From positions 1 through 40,775 of the forward strand of contig CAYGCQ010000009.1 of the NCBI GenBank assembly GCA_964348455.1: a stretch of DNA of 40,775 bases, written 5' to 3'. The notes beneath the pieces are model-generated. The model was not told where the DNA came from and did not search any database. It saw nothing but the letters and a program-made list of their open reading frames with translations. Each line of letters begins with the position of its first letter. Position 1 is the first letter of the stretch. This document shows positions 15,784 through 25,492 of the stretch, one piece after another. Source of the stretch: UBA10133 sp964348455. Lineage in GTDB: Bacteria; Patescibacteriota; Microgenomatia; UBA1400; MFAQ01. The position numbers and the translations under genes are program-made.

Positions 15784-17664
15784 CTAGTTGAGGATCACTT
15801 CTTTGTCTTCATTCAAGTCCACAATAGTCTGATTACTATTGAAGATAATCGTGTGTTTTATAGAAGGAGTGCCTGGTTGCTTCTGAATTAATAGCTTGTA
15901 AGTAGAAAGGTCTAAAGGAGGAAGTTCGTATTTGAAGACGATTTTACTAGAAGACTGTGGTCTCATGGTGAAGAAAGCTTCAAAGACTGTTTTGTCCAGA
16001 TCTTCCGACACTTGTTCTTTGACTTCTGAACCGACTACGGAAATTAACTTAGAACCCTTCGGTACCAGCAATCTGACGTAGTCGCGATAAACTCCGTTAA
16101 GACAGAGTTCGCCGGCCTCCAAGTTACAGTTACTGCCTTTGCGAGGATTGTTGTAACTGATAGCTACTGTTTTTGTTACCGTATCTCCTGATTTTTCTAT
16201 ATCCTGCTCAACCTCTCGAACAATATACATATCTGACTTGGCCCCTCCCAGATTGGCATCATTAACGTGCAAGTAGTCGAAGGTGTAAGGGGTAATTCTT
16301 CCGGCAGCGTTAAAGTCTTCAGCTATTAGTTGAGTTTTGTCTTCTATAAAATAGAAGAGAAGGTGTTTTTGTTTGATTGCGTCCAAAACAACGTTTATTA
16401 GCTTTGGCCAGGTGTGCTTAGGACTACCCATGGCATTTGCCATCATGGAGTGCATCAAAGGTCCGAGAACAGCCTTACGATCGGTTCTAAACCCGGCAAC
16501 AGGTCGATCTGCGATCTGTTCTAGAGCGTAGACGACTTGAGGGCAGTCGCAAGCAGGATCATTTTCCGGTCCAAAGTTTCCCCAACCACCCACGCCGATT
16601 TTACCTATGACCTTGAGAATTTCTACCGGGAACTGTGTGTCGATAGCAACGATTGCGTCTGGTTTTGGAAAACCGGGGATGTCACGAAAATACTTATAGA
16701 AAAGATCCATAGATACTTTGTAGTCGGGAGACATGTTGGAATTTCTAAGGTTTAAATAAGTTTCGTTTAAGTATTTCTTGATTGCATCGTGAGCTGGAAC
16801 TTTTTTGTTAAAGCGAGCATCCAAGTCATAAATATCAAATGAGGAGAGTGGCTCAATCTTTCCCTTACTAACTCTCAAGAAAGCATAAGCAGTCATGAAT
16901 CCACCAGTAGGGCGCAGTTCTGCATCGTTTTGAAAGAGAACCATATAGGTTTTGGGTGCTTCATTGCCCAATAGTTCAGGTAAAAGTTTTATGAGTGGTT
17001 TAGACTGAGTTAAAAGTTTTGTAGAGTCCGCGACTGCCCCCTTAACCTCAATTATTTTGCTGCGAATGTTTTTCCCAGCGATAGATTCCGGATAACGAAG
17101 CGGGTCTATCTGGTCTAGTTCCTTTTGTGCCATTGCCATATCGACCTCTACCTTATCTAGATCAGGACTAATCTTGTCTAAGGTTTGCGCTATTAACACG
17201 ATTTTGTCTTCGATGGACTGAACTTTTGGTGTGCCGGATGGAGTGGCTGCGTCTGTTTTGAAGCCCAGTAAATCGGCATAAGGCTCAACTGAAGTGATTA
17301 GGGTTTCTATCGACTTAGTCATGGCTTTGCCGGCGTTGATACCTCGCTGGCCATCCTTCTGGTATGCACCCACGAAAGGAATTGAGCCCACCCAAGAAAC
17401 TTTAGAGTATTTTGAGTCTAACTCTTCAACTTGTTTGGAAAGATTGGCTGCTTCGATCTTGGCTGTAACTAGATCTTGACCTTGGAAAGCAGCAGACAAC
17501 TTTGATCCGGTTTCCTGTAGAGCTGTGATGTTCGGCGTAAAAGTTTTGGCTGTGAAATATCCATAAAGCCCGAAGCCACCCATCAATAAAATAATTACGA
17601 GTAAGGGTATTAGAAAGTAGAGAGCTTTCTTGTTGAACTTAATTTTTTTAAATTTTATTTTCAT
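15784..17664 (-). CDS. DUF4012-family membrane-anchored protein
   Basis: 626 residues: basic N-terminus (KIKFKKIKFNKKA), one membrane helix (about 15-36), then a coiled, helical stretch and the DUF4012 core with FQNDAELRPTGGFMTAYAF and PDAIVAIDTQFPVEIL. Most of it should lie outside the membrane. The family is uncharacterised and, as I recall it, often sits by glycosyltransferase genes in CPR and Actinobacteria, as here beside an initiating sugar transferase. A role in surface glycan handling is an inference from context. Confidence 0.85.
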   Translation of the reverse strand: MKIKFKKIKFNKKALYFLIPLLVIILLMGGFGLYGYFTAKTFTPNITALQETGSKLSAAFQGQDLVTAKIEAANLSKQVEELDSKYSKVSWVGSIPFVGAYQKDGQRGINAGKAMTKSIETLITSVEPYADLLGFKTDAATPSGTPKVQSIEDKIVLIAQTLDKISPDLDKVEVDMAMAQKELDQIDPLRYPESIAGKNIRSKIIEVKGAVADSTKLLTQSKPLIKLLPELLGNEAPKTYMVLFQNDAELRPTGGFMTAYAFLRVSKGKIEPLSSFDIYDLDARFNKKVPAHDAIKKYLNETYLNLRNSNMSPDYKVSMDLFYKYFRDIPGFPKPDAIVAIDTQFPVEILKVIGKIGVGGWGNFGPENDPACDCPQVVYALEQIADRPVAGFRTDRKAVLGPLMHSMMANAMGSPKHTWPKLINVVLDAIKQKHLLFYFIEDKTQLIAEDFNAAGRITPYTFDYLHVNDANLGGAKSDMYIVREVEQDIEKSGDTVTKTVAISYNNPRKGSNCNLEAGELCLNGVYRDYVRLLVPKGSKLISVVGSEVKEQVSEDLDKTVFEAFFTMRPQSSSKIVFKYELPPLDLSTYKLLIQKQPGTPSIKHTIIFNSNQTIVDLNEDKEVILN

Positions 17665-17684
17665 ATGTATTCAGGAATTAATTA

Positions 17685-18335
17685 TTACCACTTACTAATC
17701 ATAGCAAATGGAGTCTTAAGGATGATGTAAATATCGTATAGAATTGAACGTCTTTTGGCATAATCGGCATCTATAGCTACCCGCTGATTCCATGGAATCT
17801 CATTTCTGCCGGAGACTTGCCATGGTCCGCTGATGCCTGGTTTGACACTTAAACTTTCTTTAATAACTCTGGAAATGGTTTTCCCGTATCGCTTTCTAGC
17901 GTCTTTTAATTCTGGTTCAACATAGGCTCTTGGGCCAACCAAACTCATCTCACCTCTCAAAACATTTATTACTTGAGGCATTTCATCAATACTTGTCTGG
18001 CGGAGTATTTTCCCCAACTTCGTTATTCTAGGATCTTCATTCAACTCCAGCTTCCACCCAGCTTTCTTATATTTTTCAAAAAGCTTAGGGTTGTGATTCC
18101 AGAATTCAACAGCATGTACAGGCTTACCATCGACCTCAAACATCTTCATTGATCTAAATTTATACATTCCAAAGACTTTGCCGTTCTTGCCAACCCTTTC
18201 AGGCTTATAAAAAATAGGACCCGCAGAGTCGAGCTTAAGCAATATAGGAATAATAATCCAGATAGGAAGGAAAAGAATCCCCATAACAATCGCTGCCACC
18301 ACGTCTAATATCCGTTTTTCAATATCGTAAAGCAT
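17685..18335 (-). CDS. Initiating sugar-phosphate transferase (bacterial sugar transferase family)
   Basis: Transfers a sugar phosphate from a nucleotide sugar to undecaprenyl phosphate, the first step of polysaccharide assembly. 216 residues: one N-terminal hydrophobic segment (about 10-34, likely a re-entrant helix), then YKFRSMK, QTSIDEMPQVINVLRGEMS, LVGPRAY and GISGPWQVSGRNE, all standard for the PglC/WbaP catalytic domain. It lacks the extra N-terminal helices of full WbaP/WcaJ. Sugar not predictable. It heads a short operon with DUF4012 and recO. Confidence 0.93.
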   Translation of the reverse strand: MLYDIEKRILDVVAAIVMGILFLPIWIIIPILLKLDSAGPIFYKPERVGKNGKVFGMYKFRSMKMFEVDGKPVHAVEFWNHNPKLFEKYKKAGWKLELNEDPRITKLGKILRQTSIDEMPQVINVLRGEMSLVGPRAYVEPELKDARKRYGKTISRVIKESLSVKPGISGPWQVSGRNEIPWNQRVAIDADYAKRRSILYDIYIILKTPFAMISKW

Positions 18336-18455
18336 AAAAGGTAAAGGTATTTTATCAGGTTTGGTGGAATAGGTGTCTATACGCGATATTCCCTTATTAC
18401 TTCGTTATAATGCTTGAATATGATACCGGTAATAAGAGCTTGCTCGAAATTCCTT

Positions 18456-18488
18456 TCAATAATAACAATTATTGAATCATTATGATTC
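18456..18488. promoter_or_regulatory. Two palindromes over the start of the guanylyltransferase gene
   Basis: TCAATAAT-AACA-ATTATTGA (18456-18475) and GAATCA-TTA-TGATTC (18474-18488) lie end to end; the second includes the ATG at 18482. No Shine-Dalgarno site is seen. They could form an operator or a hairpin affecting translation; nothing else supports either. Confidence 0.4.
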
Positions 18489-19528
18489 CAGTTATAATCT
18501 GCGGGGGCGTAGGCACGAAGATGTGGCCTCTGAGCACACCTTCACTTCCAAAACACTTTTTACCCTTTATAGATGGAAAGTCACTTTTTCAGGCCAACTG
18601 GGAGGCACTTAGAAATAGGTTTGCCCCCGAGGAGATATATCTTCAGACTAATGCTTCCCAAGCCAAAACAGCTCACTCTCAAGTAAGTGAGCTTCTAAAA
18701 GAAAATATTTTTATCGAACCAGAGACTAGGAACCAGGGACCAGCAACTGGACTGGCCGCTGCCTTTCTTAAGAAAATCGGGAAGGGTAATGAGCCGTTTA
18801 TGTTGGTCCAAGTGGATGACATGAGACTTCCCGAAAGTGACTTTCTCGACTTTATAGACGCAGTTGACGCTCTTTCCGGGACAACAGCAAAGTATGTAAC
18901 AGCGGGGTATAGTCCGGATAGAGTTGTGATGGGAGTTGATTACCTATTAAAAGGAAAGTTAATTAGTGGAGACTCCCCTATCGAGATTTTTGAAATCGCA
19001 GACTACATAGATCGAACAGAGTCAAAAAAAATAGAAAAGTACATGGATTCAGGAAGGCTTCTTGTGCACACAAATCACACAACCATGACACCGAACAATC
19101 TACTGGCATTGTATAGAAAGTTTAAACCTGACTGGTACAAACCGCTGATGAAGATTGCAAAAGGTGGAGACGTCACAGTAGAGTATGCCAAAATGCCCAG
19201 GGGAACACTGGAGGAAGTTGCGAAACAATCTCACCTAGCAGATAACTCTCTCGTAGTAATACACCCTTTTAAGTGGATAGACTTTGGGACTTGGGAGTTT
19301 GTTGATAAATACTTTACGGAAAATGACATATTCCCTGTGAGTGGGGGGCAGATTGAGATAGATGGAAGAAATAATTTTTTATGGAGTGACTCAGGAAAAA
19401 TAATTGCGACTATTGGGGTGAGTGACTTGGTCGTGGTGGAGTCCAAAGACGGAATACTAATTACGAAGAAAGACTCCAGTGGAAAAGTAGGTCAGGTAGT
19501 TGAGAAAATAAATTCAGGCGACATCTAA
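18482..19528 (+). CDS. manC: Mannose-1-phosphate guanylyltransferase
   Basis: Makes GDP-mannose from mannose-1-phosphate and GTP. 348 residues with the nucleotidyltransferase head GGVGTKMWPLSTPSLPKHF (9-27), a variant of GGxGTRLWPLSR-PKQ. The metal-site segment is VQVDDM, and later parts are FEIADY and PFKWIDFGTWEF. It has only the transferase domain and no C-terminal isomerase, unlike bifunctional ManC/AlgA. It supplies the substrate of the dehydratase at 38912-39940. Alone on plus, divergent from the sugar transferase gene. Confidence 0.88.
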   Translation: MIPVIICGGVGTKMWPLSTPSLPKHFLPFIDGKSLFQANWEALRNRFAPEEIYLQTNASQAKTAHSQVSELLKENIFIEPETRNQGPATGLAAAFLKKIGKGNEPFMLVQVDDMRLPESDFLDFIDAVDALSGTTAKYVTAGYSPDRVVMGVDYLLKGKLISGDSPIEIFEIADYIDRTESKKIEKYMDSGRLLVHTNHTTMTPNNLLALYRKFKPDWYKPLMKIAKGGDVTVEYAKMPRGTLEEVAKQSHLADNSLVVIHPFKWIDFGTWEFVDKYFTENDIFPVSGGQIEIDGRNNFLWSDSGKIIATIGVSDLVVVESKDGILITKKDSSGKVGQVVEKINSGDI

Positions 19529-19537
19529 GACTTCTTT

Positions 19538-19631
19538 GTCATTCCCGCGCGGGGATGTGAAACTTCGTCATGCCGGACCTGCTCCGGCATCCAGGCTTTT
19601 CTGGATTCCGGGTCGTAGCCTGGAATGACAA
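19538..19631. repeat. Palindromic intergenic repeat
   Basis: GTCATTCCCGCGCGGGGAT, then CATGCCGGA-CCTGCT-CCGGCAT and CCAGGCTTTTCTGG, ending CCTGGAATGACAATG. Several inverted pairs are nested between GTCATTCC and GGAATGAC ends. It lies between convergent genes. Confidence 0.7.
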
Positions 19632-19634
19632 TGA

Positions 19635-20732
19635 TTATTTTTTATTTGAAAATTCTGTCCACAACTTGTTTACCTCTGAAGAGAATTCTGTTGTGAATTT
19701 GGCTTGGTTAAATTTTCGGGCGTTGACAACGCATGCTTGTGGACTAAACTTAATTTTTTCAAAACTTCTAATCGCCGAGGTTAGAGAAGATTCTGTTTGC
19801 TTAGAAAACAGAATGCCTGTTTTTTTGTCTATGACCGTTTCTAAAGCTCCCCCCTTGCCGTAGGCAATTACCGGAGTTCCTGAGGCCTGAGCCTCCAAAG
19901 GTACTAAGCCGAAGTCTTCTTCCGGAGGAAAGATTACAGCTTTGGCGTGACGGTAATACTCAATCAAAGCCTGATCACCCGCCGACTTATCAAAAGTGAT
20001 GCTCTTACCCGCCATTTTCCGAAGACGTTTTACTTCAGAGCCGGTACCAACTACTTTCAAAGGTAAATTCAATTTATTGAAGACAGATATTACCAGATCT
20101 ACTTTTTTATAGGGAACAAGTCGTCCAACAATTAGGTAATATCCCCTCTCTTCAAGAGGAATAATCTTTTTTGAATAAAATTTATCCTCTATTGGTGGGT
20201 ATATTACCACGGACTTTCTTCTGTAGAACTTATTTACTCTATCTCTAATTTCTTCTGATATAGAAATGTACTCATCAGGTCTTTCTGAGGTTAAGATATC
20301 CACATTTTTGAAATACTCTTTTAGAAATTTTGGAATTATTCTCATCTTCCAGTTTGTATCGTATTCTGTTTCTCCACTCCAGAAGTACCTGGTTGGGGTC
20401 AAACAGTAGCAGATATGAAGTTGGTTTGGCTTGGTGATGATTGACTTAGCGTCAGACCCGGTAACACTTATTACGATATCGTAACCCGAAAAATCTAGGG
20501 TCTCAAAAGCCAAAGGCGCCAAAGGCGCCAGTACCTCGTGACGTTTTCGAACAAAGGGTATCTTGTTTAAGAAAGTGGGAATAATTTTAATTCCCTTGGC
20601 CCAAGTAGATGTCGAGGGCTCATGCACAAGGGTCATCACGGGAGCCTTTGGGTAGAGTCTGTGTAAAGATAGCAAGAGTCTTTCTGCACCTCCGAACTTG
20701 TTGATTCGGTCGTAGACAAGGGCAATTTTCAT
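19635..20732 (-). CDS. GT4 glycosyltransferase (mannosyltransferase-like)
   Basis: 365 residues with the GT-B fold: N-terminal KIALVYDRINKFGGAERLL with the Gly loop, and C-terminal VGRLVPYKKVDLVISVFNKL and EEDFGLVPLEAQASGTPVIAY, with both Glu of the EX7E motif. The segment LHICYCLTPTRYFW recalls WbaZ-type mannosyl or rhamnosyl transferases. The likely donor is GDP-mannose or GDP-rhamnose, given the precursor genes in the window. Confidence 0.9.
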   Translation of the reverse strand: MKIALVYDRINKFGGAERLLLSLHRLYPKAPVMTLVHEPSTSTWAKGIKIIPTFLNKIPFVRKRHEVLAPLAPLAFETLDFSGYDIVISVTGSDAKSIITKPNQLHICYCLTPTRYFWSGETEYDTNWKMRIIPKFLKEYFKNVDILTSERPDEYISISEEIRDRVNKFYRRKSVVIYPPIEDKFYSKKIIPLEERGYYLIVGRLVPYKKVDLVISVFNKLNLPLKVVGTGSEVKRLRKMAGKSITFDKSAGDQALIEYYRHAKAVIFPPEEDFGLVPLEAQASGTPVIAYGKGGALETVIDKKTGILFSKQTESSLTSAIRSFEKIKFSPQACVVNARKFNQAKFTTEFSSEVNKLWTEFSNKK

Positions 20733-20741
20733 GTTTTCATT

Positions 20742-20774
20742 TATATAGATTCCCGATCAGGTCGGGAATGACAG
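20742..20774. repeat. Palindromic intergenic repeat
   Basis: ATATAGATTCCCG, ATCAGGT, CGGGAATGACAG: identical in its core to the unit at 15034-15061. Confidence 0.75.
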
Positions 20775-20779
20775 TAGTA

Positions 20780-21949
20780 TTAAGACTGTGATTTTGGTTT
20801 CAGTGACGAGGACTTAGAATTAACTTGATTATATATTTTGACGGTTTCCTTGCCCATGCGATTCCACGAATACTTCCTGGCTTGCAAATAACCTTTTTCA
20901 GCCAGCTGTTCTCTGAGAGATGGGTCTTTAATGAGCAAGTTTAATTTCAGTTCCAGATCTTTCACACTAGACGGGTCAAAGAACAGAGCTGCTTCTCCAT
21001 ATACTTCAGGTAGACAGCTGGCGTTACTGGCAATCACGGGTAGACCGACATTCATGGCTTCCAGACCGGTAAGCCCAAAGCCTTCCATCTTGCTGGGATG
21101 CACTAGAGCTAGTGCTAGGCTATATAGCTTAGAAACATTGTCATCATCGACATACCCAAGTAGTTTCACTTTGCTCTCCAGTCCCCTTCTCCGGATCTTC
21201 TCATTTAGTCTGTCCCAAAACACGGATCTAGAACAAATAATGGCTAATTCCAGATCCATTTCTTTTTCCTGATTGTGTCTGTCGAGGGCGTCTACCAAGA
21301 TATCAACGTTTTTATGGGGATAAATATTGCCGGTATAAATTAGGAACGGTTGCGTCAAGTTGAATTTCGAGAGGGTTTCCTTTTTTTCCTTTTCCGTCAA
21401 AACCATATCCATGATACTTCCGGATACTGCTTCGTAGGTGACAGAAATTTTTTCTTCCGGAATGTGAAGTTTTTTCGAGACATCTTGTTTGACGAAATTT
21501 GAAGGCACTATGATGTGTACAGCTTTACGGGATATCAAAGTTAGTTCTGTTAAGTACCCAAGTCTTTTGATTGTGTACAACCAAGGTTTCCTGGTGGTAG
21601 TGGCCATGCCGGTGGAGTAGTGTTTGATTAGATCGTGAATTGTAAGAATTAATTTCCCGGGATACAGAAGTGGTGCATTAAAGTGGGGAACGTGGAGCAG
21701 ATCTAGCTTTTGTTTGGCGAAAACAAATGGCATTATGATTTGTTCGGAAAAACTGTAGATTGAGACGTTTGTAACGACAACTTCGACTCTTTTCCTACCG
21801 GTAAATTCAGCAGCATGTTTTTTGTTTAAAAAGAGGACATAGGTATTTTTCTTGTCATTTTTTAGCACAAACTTGATTAGCTCCATGACATAGCGACCGA
21901 GTCCGGTGTGTTCCAGTCCGTATAGTCTACCGTCTATGCCAATTCTCAT
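20780..21949 (-). CDS. GT4 glycosyltransferase
   Basis: The frame extends to 22069, but ATG 21949 overlaps the stop of the preceding gene (ATGA) and begins the normal fold at MRIGIDGRLYGLEHTGLGRY, giving 389 residues. GT-B marks: LHVPHFNAPLL, TIHDLI, YTGNIYPHKNVDILVDAL and EGFGLTGLEAMNVGLPVIAS with an intact EX7E. It adds a sugar to the growing glycan on the cytoplasmic side; substrate unknown. Confidence 0.92.
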   Translation of the reverse strand: MRIGIDGRLYGLEHTGLGRYVMELIKFVLKNDKKNTYVLFLNKKHAAEFTGRKRVEVVVTNVSIYSFSEQIIMPFVFAKQKLDLLHVPHFNAPLLYPGKLILTIHDLIKHYSTGMATTTRKPWLYTIKRLGYLTELTLISRKAVHIIVPSNFVKQDVSKKLHIPEEKISVTYEAVSGSIMDMVLTEKEKKETLSKFNLTQPFLIYTGNIYPHKNVDILVDALDRHNQEKEMDLELAIICSRSVFWDRLNEKIRRRGLESKVKLLGYVDDDNVSKLYSLALALVHPSKMEGFGLTGLEAMNVGLPVIASNASCLPEVYGEAALFFDPSSVKDLELKLNLLIKDPSLREQLAEKGYLQARKYSWNRMGKETVKIYNQVNSKSSSLKPKSQS

Positions 21950-22872
21950 TTGATAAGTTTGTGTTTTAAAACTCGAATATTTCCCAAGAGAGTAATACCG
22001 GCCAAGACGATGGCGGTGATAATAAAGGGATACTTTTTGTGATAAAACTTTTTGTAAAATATTTTCCAAGCATCCGTAGAAGCTTTGGCGACTTTTAATC
22101 GATTAGCTCTTCCAGAGACGGCTGTTTTGGCATTTTCCTTGCGAAGTCCTGACGATGCGCCTCGTAAATGTAAAGTGCTTACCTTAGGATAGTAGATGAT
22201 CTTGTAACCGGCTTCATTTATGCGATAGCAGAGATCTATGTCCTCTCCATAAAAGAAGTACGTTTCGTCCCACATGCCGATACTTCTAAAGAGCTTATTC
22301 GGCATCATCAACCAAGATCCGGCAGCGACCGGTATTTGATGGATCTTATCCATTTTCCTGAAACCTAGATGATAGCTGTTAAAAAAAGTTGACTTGGGAA
22401 ATAATGAGGCTAGGCCTGAGAACTTAGAGATGGCAGTCCAGGGGGTTGGGAAACCTCTGTGGTTATCATAGTCAATGGAACCATCTTTGAGATAAAGCTT
22501 GATGGTGATAGCTCCTACCTTAGGGTGAGTGTTTAAATATTTTAAAGGCTTTACTAGACTATAACGCTTGACGACAGTATCGGAGTTTAGGAACAGCAAG
22601 GTCTTGGCATCACTAGCATCCACCCCAACATTGTTACCTTTGGCAAAACCAAGATTCTTGGAGACTTTTACCACTACCAGATTGTCATGTTTTCTAGAAA
22701 GTCTCTTTAGCATAGCCAGACTACCATCTTTGGAACCATTGTCCACTACTACTACCTGTAGACCACCTTTGGGAGCGTCTGCTTTGAACACGGAATTCAA
22801 ACAGTCTTCGGTAAGCTTTTCCGTGTTGTAGTTGACGATAATAACTGCTAGATCAAATTTATTTTTTTTCAT
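21946..22872 (-). CDS. GT2 glycosyltransferase (rhamnosyltransferase-like)
   Basis: 308 residues, GT-A fold: AVIIVNYNTEKLTEDCLNSV, VVDNGSKDGS, FLNSDT (the DxD-equivalent) and FFYGEDIDLCYRINEAGYKI. The C-terminal LITAIVLAGI-type stretch (about 280-298) is a membrane segment. The layout is that of the rhamnosyltransferase/WbbL-like group. The first 14 bases overlap the previous GT4 gene. Confidence 0.92.
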   Translation of the reverse strand: MKKNKFDLAVIIVNYNTEKLTEDCLNSVFKADAPKGGLQVVVVDNGSKDGSLAMLKRLSRKHDNLVVVKVSKNLGFAKGNNVGVDASDAKTLLFLNSDTVVKRYSLVKPLKYLNTHPKVGAITIKLYLKDGSIDYDNHRGFPTPWTAISKFSGLASLFPKSTFFNSYHLGFRKMDKIHQIPVAAGSWLMMPNKLFRSIGMWDETYFFYGEDIDLCYRINEAGYKIIYYPKVSTLHLRGASSGLRKENAKTAVSGRANRLKVAKASTDAWKIFYKKFYHKKYPFIITAIVLAGITLLGNIRVLKHKLIK

Positions 22873-24067
22873 TTTTTCCGAGTTTGTTATAAAGCGAGTC
22901 TAGTCTGTCGGCAATTATGCGCCAGTCGAAGTTCTTTTCTACATGCTCTCTAGTAGATAAAGCCAGTCTTTTTGCCAACGCGGGTGATTTTATCACTTTC
23001 ACTATCAAGTCGGCCATTTTTCGAGGAGTGTTGCCTATCAGAACATGCTTTTTGTCTTCCACCATGAGGCCTTCCACTCCAACTTTTGTTGAGACTATGG
23101 GTAGTTGACTCGCCATAGCGGCAAGGTTTTTTAGTCTAGTTCCTCCAGGCCCTTTAATAGTAGAAGCAAAGACTGAAGCGTCGTGCCATGCGTCCACGAG
23201 AGACTTAGAGTCATCTTCAGGAACAGACTTTACGATAATGTCTTTATCTGAAATACCCATCATGTCTTTGGGTACGTGCTGACCTACGATCCAAAGTTTA
23301 ACCCCCTTAATTCTTTTTCTTACTAAAGGAAAAACTTTTTCAATAAGGACATGGGCAGCTTCGACATTCTGGAGCCATTTAAAATTGCTAATTTGCAATA
23401 CGGATTTTTCCTTAGTGTTCCAATCTGTCTTTTTTCTAAAAAGATCCAGGTTTACCCCGTTTGGAATTATGCTGACATTCATATCCGGCTCGATCTTCAA
23501 CATTTCTTTTTTGTCGGCTTCGGAGACAGCAACTACTTGAGTTGCTTTTCGCCAGTAGTATCTTTCGGAGTACTTCATTTTTTCTACATCTATCTGCAAT
23601 AAAGGGCGCAGAAACCAAGGAGCAGTTTCGTTTACATAATGCTGATATACGAGGTACTCAATAGTTTGATCCACCAAAATAATTGGAAGTTGTGTAGTCG
23701 GAATACTTGGCATGACATAAAAAGTTTCGGCATGAACAAGATCGTACTTCCCTGTTTCGAGTTCTTTGGTGACCGCATCTTTGACTCCAGGAGCATAGTT
23801 GCGAACAATCAGAAATGGGTCAAGTGAGAAACCTGTCTTTAAAATATTTTTTAGAGTCCAGGGTGTCGGGCTGCGTTGAAAAGTTAAAACTTTTTTGCAG
23901 TACTTGAGGAGGTGTTTAATGTTCTCATTCTCTTTGGGGTCTTTGATCAGTGAAATCAAAGTAATTTCATGTTTTTTACATAAATGCTTCAAAAGATTTT
24001 GAGTCCTAATTTGACCTCCGGAACTATCCGGATACGGCAAATAAGGTGTGAGCATGAGAATCTTCAT
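22859..24067 (-). CDS. GT4 glycosyltransferase with altered EX7E region
   Basis: 402 residues: MKILMLTPYLPYPDSSGGQIRTQNLL start, HAETFYVMP, VVAVSEADK, IPNGVNLDLF, LQISNFKWLQNVEA and GPGGTRLKNLAAMASQLPIV. In its relatives the last stretch reads GxGTRLKILEAMA; here the Glu is Ala, so the donor-site acid is missing. The enzyme may be impaired or use another residue. It is four bases from the GT39 gene upstream. Confidence 0.9.
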   Translation of the reverse strand: MKILMLTPYLPYPDSSGGQIRTQNLLKHLCKKHEITLISLIKDPKENENIKHLLKYCKKVLTFQRSPTPWTLKNILKTGFSLDPFLIVRNYAPGVKDAVTKELETGKYDLVHAETFYVMPSIPTTQLPIILVDQTIEYLVYQHYVNETAPWFLRPLLQIDVEKMKYSERYYWRKATQVVAVSEADKKEMLKIEPDMNVSIIPNGVNLDLFRKKTDWNTKEKSVLQISNFKWLQNVEAAHVLIEKVFPLVRKRIKGVKLWIVGQHVPKDMMGISDKDIIVKSVPEDDSKSLVDAWHDASVFASTIKGPGGTRLKNLAAMASQLPIVSTKVGVEGLMVEDKKHVLIGNTPRKMADLIVKVIKSPALAKRLALSTREHVEKNFDWRIIADRLDSLYNKLGKNEKK

Positions 24068-24070
24068 AAA

Positions 24071-25492
24071 TTACTTGGATAGCTTGATGATAATAAAGTG
24101 GTCTGTCTTCTCGACCAAGGTGTATTTTTCTTCCAGCTCTCTGGCCTCGTCGTCATAGGAGACTGAGACATAGTAAGTAGCACCTTTGGCCATCTTGTCT
24201 TCAATGTCATAGCCTAACGGCCAACCGGAGCGATGTGTTTGATACAGGAAGGCTGTGTCACCATTGTATGGAGCGATTACCTTGGCATCTTTAGGAGTTA
24301 GCTTGTCTACCTCCATGCCGGCTTCTATAATGGGCCAGTTGTTGACTTGGTAGTAGCCCTTTATGTCATACCAAGACAGAGAAATCATGGCAACAAAGAT
24401 AACCAGGGTCATTAATATGGTTAAAAAACGTGAGTATGTAGTCTTCGACAAACTTAACATCAGATGAGCCCCTTTGGCCAAGAGGAAACAAATAAATGGA
24501 ATGATGATGGCTTGGTAGTAATCATGTTGAACATTTCCACCAGCTATAACACTGAAATACACCAGAATACCAATGGCCCAAAGCCAGTAGGCTAAACCTT
24601 CGTCTTTTGGTTTGGCAATCAAACCAAGCATCAGGAAGGTGGTGCCGTAAATCCCCAAAATTAACTTGCCGATTCTCTCGCTAAACAACCAGCGAAACCA
24701 AGCCGGTCGGAAACGGATACCGGTAGAGTTTATTAGCCAGTCGCTGGCAGGAATTCCGGATGGATATAGAAGAATGTGATTTCTCCACCAGAGGAATGGA
24801 GCTAAACCCAAAATACTAAAGACGATGATGTCCAAGGCGTGAAGTTCACCTTTGGCCCAAGATCTAAATACGATTGCAGCATGAGGAAGAGCAAAGAAAA
24901 CAGCAAAAGGTTTAACTAATATGGCAATAGCGAAAAGTACGGTGCTAAATAGTAGATATAATCTCTTCTTGGAGCCGGTTGCTTCCGACATTTTAATCAA
25001 GTACCAATAAGAAGCTAGCACCGCTGTAATCATAAGAGGTTCCGGCAGTATGACTCTGGAGTAGTAGATATTAAAAGGTAGAACTGCCATAAAAAGAGCA
25101 GCGAGAAAGCCGACGAATGTACCTGAAAGTTTTTCTGCTATCAAGAAGACAAGGTAAATTGAGACAAGGGACAGAAAAACAGAAGTAAGACGCCCAGACA
25201 TGTCTACGCCCCATGCCGGATGAATGCGATACACGAAGGTATGAAGAGCGTTGTACATTGGGAACTCGACCATACGATACCCATCGGGATTATCTTTCCC
25301 TGACTGAATGTTGGAGTTATCGTGATAAGTGGGGACAAGCATGTTTATCCCGTTCTGGATAAAGTTTCGACTAACGGAAGCAGTGTCAGCCTGGCGGAAA
25401 GAATGCCAGTCAGCAACAGGATTATCTATTTTATAAAGCCGCAGGAAAAGTGCTAAAACTAGAATGCTCAGAATAAGAATTTTTTTTATCAT
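24071..25492 (-). CDS. GT39-family (ArnT/PMT-like) membrane glycosyltransferase
   Basis: 473 residues, 10 or more membrane helices. The first outer loop reads DWHSFRQADTASVSRNF, the acidic catalytic loop of this GT-C group, followed by GYRMVEFPMYNALHTFVYRI. These enzymes take sugar from a polyprenyl-phosphate donor outside the membrane; the GT2 at 34381-35097 could make such a donor. The C-terminal 80 residues form a soluble domain. The start overlaps the Wzy-like stop by four bases. Confidence 0.9.
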   Translation of the reverse strand: MIKKILILSILVLALFLRLYKIDNPVADWHSFRQADTASVSRNFIQNGINMLVPTYHDNSNIQSGKDNPDGYRMVEFPMYNALHTFVYRIHPAWGVDMSGRLTSVFLSLVSIYLVFLIAEKLSGTFVGFLAALFMAVLPFNIYYSRVILPEPLMITAVLASYWYLIKMSEATGSKKRLYLLFSTVLFAIAILVKPFAVFFALPHAAIVFRSWAKGELHALDIIVFSILGLAPFLWWRNHILLYPSGIPASDWLINSTGIRFRPAWFRWLFSERIGKLILGIYGTTFLMLGLIAKPKDEGLAYWLWAIGILVYFSVIAGGNVQHDYYQAIIIPFICFLLAKGAHLMLSLSKTTYSRFLTILMTLVIFVAMISLSWYDIKGYYQVNNWPIIEAGMEVDKLTPKDAKVIAPYNGDTAFLYQTHRSGWPLGYDIEDKMAKGATYYVSVSYDDEARELEEKYTLVEKTDHFIIIKLSK

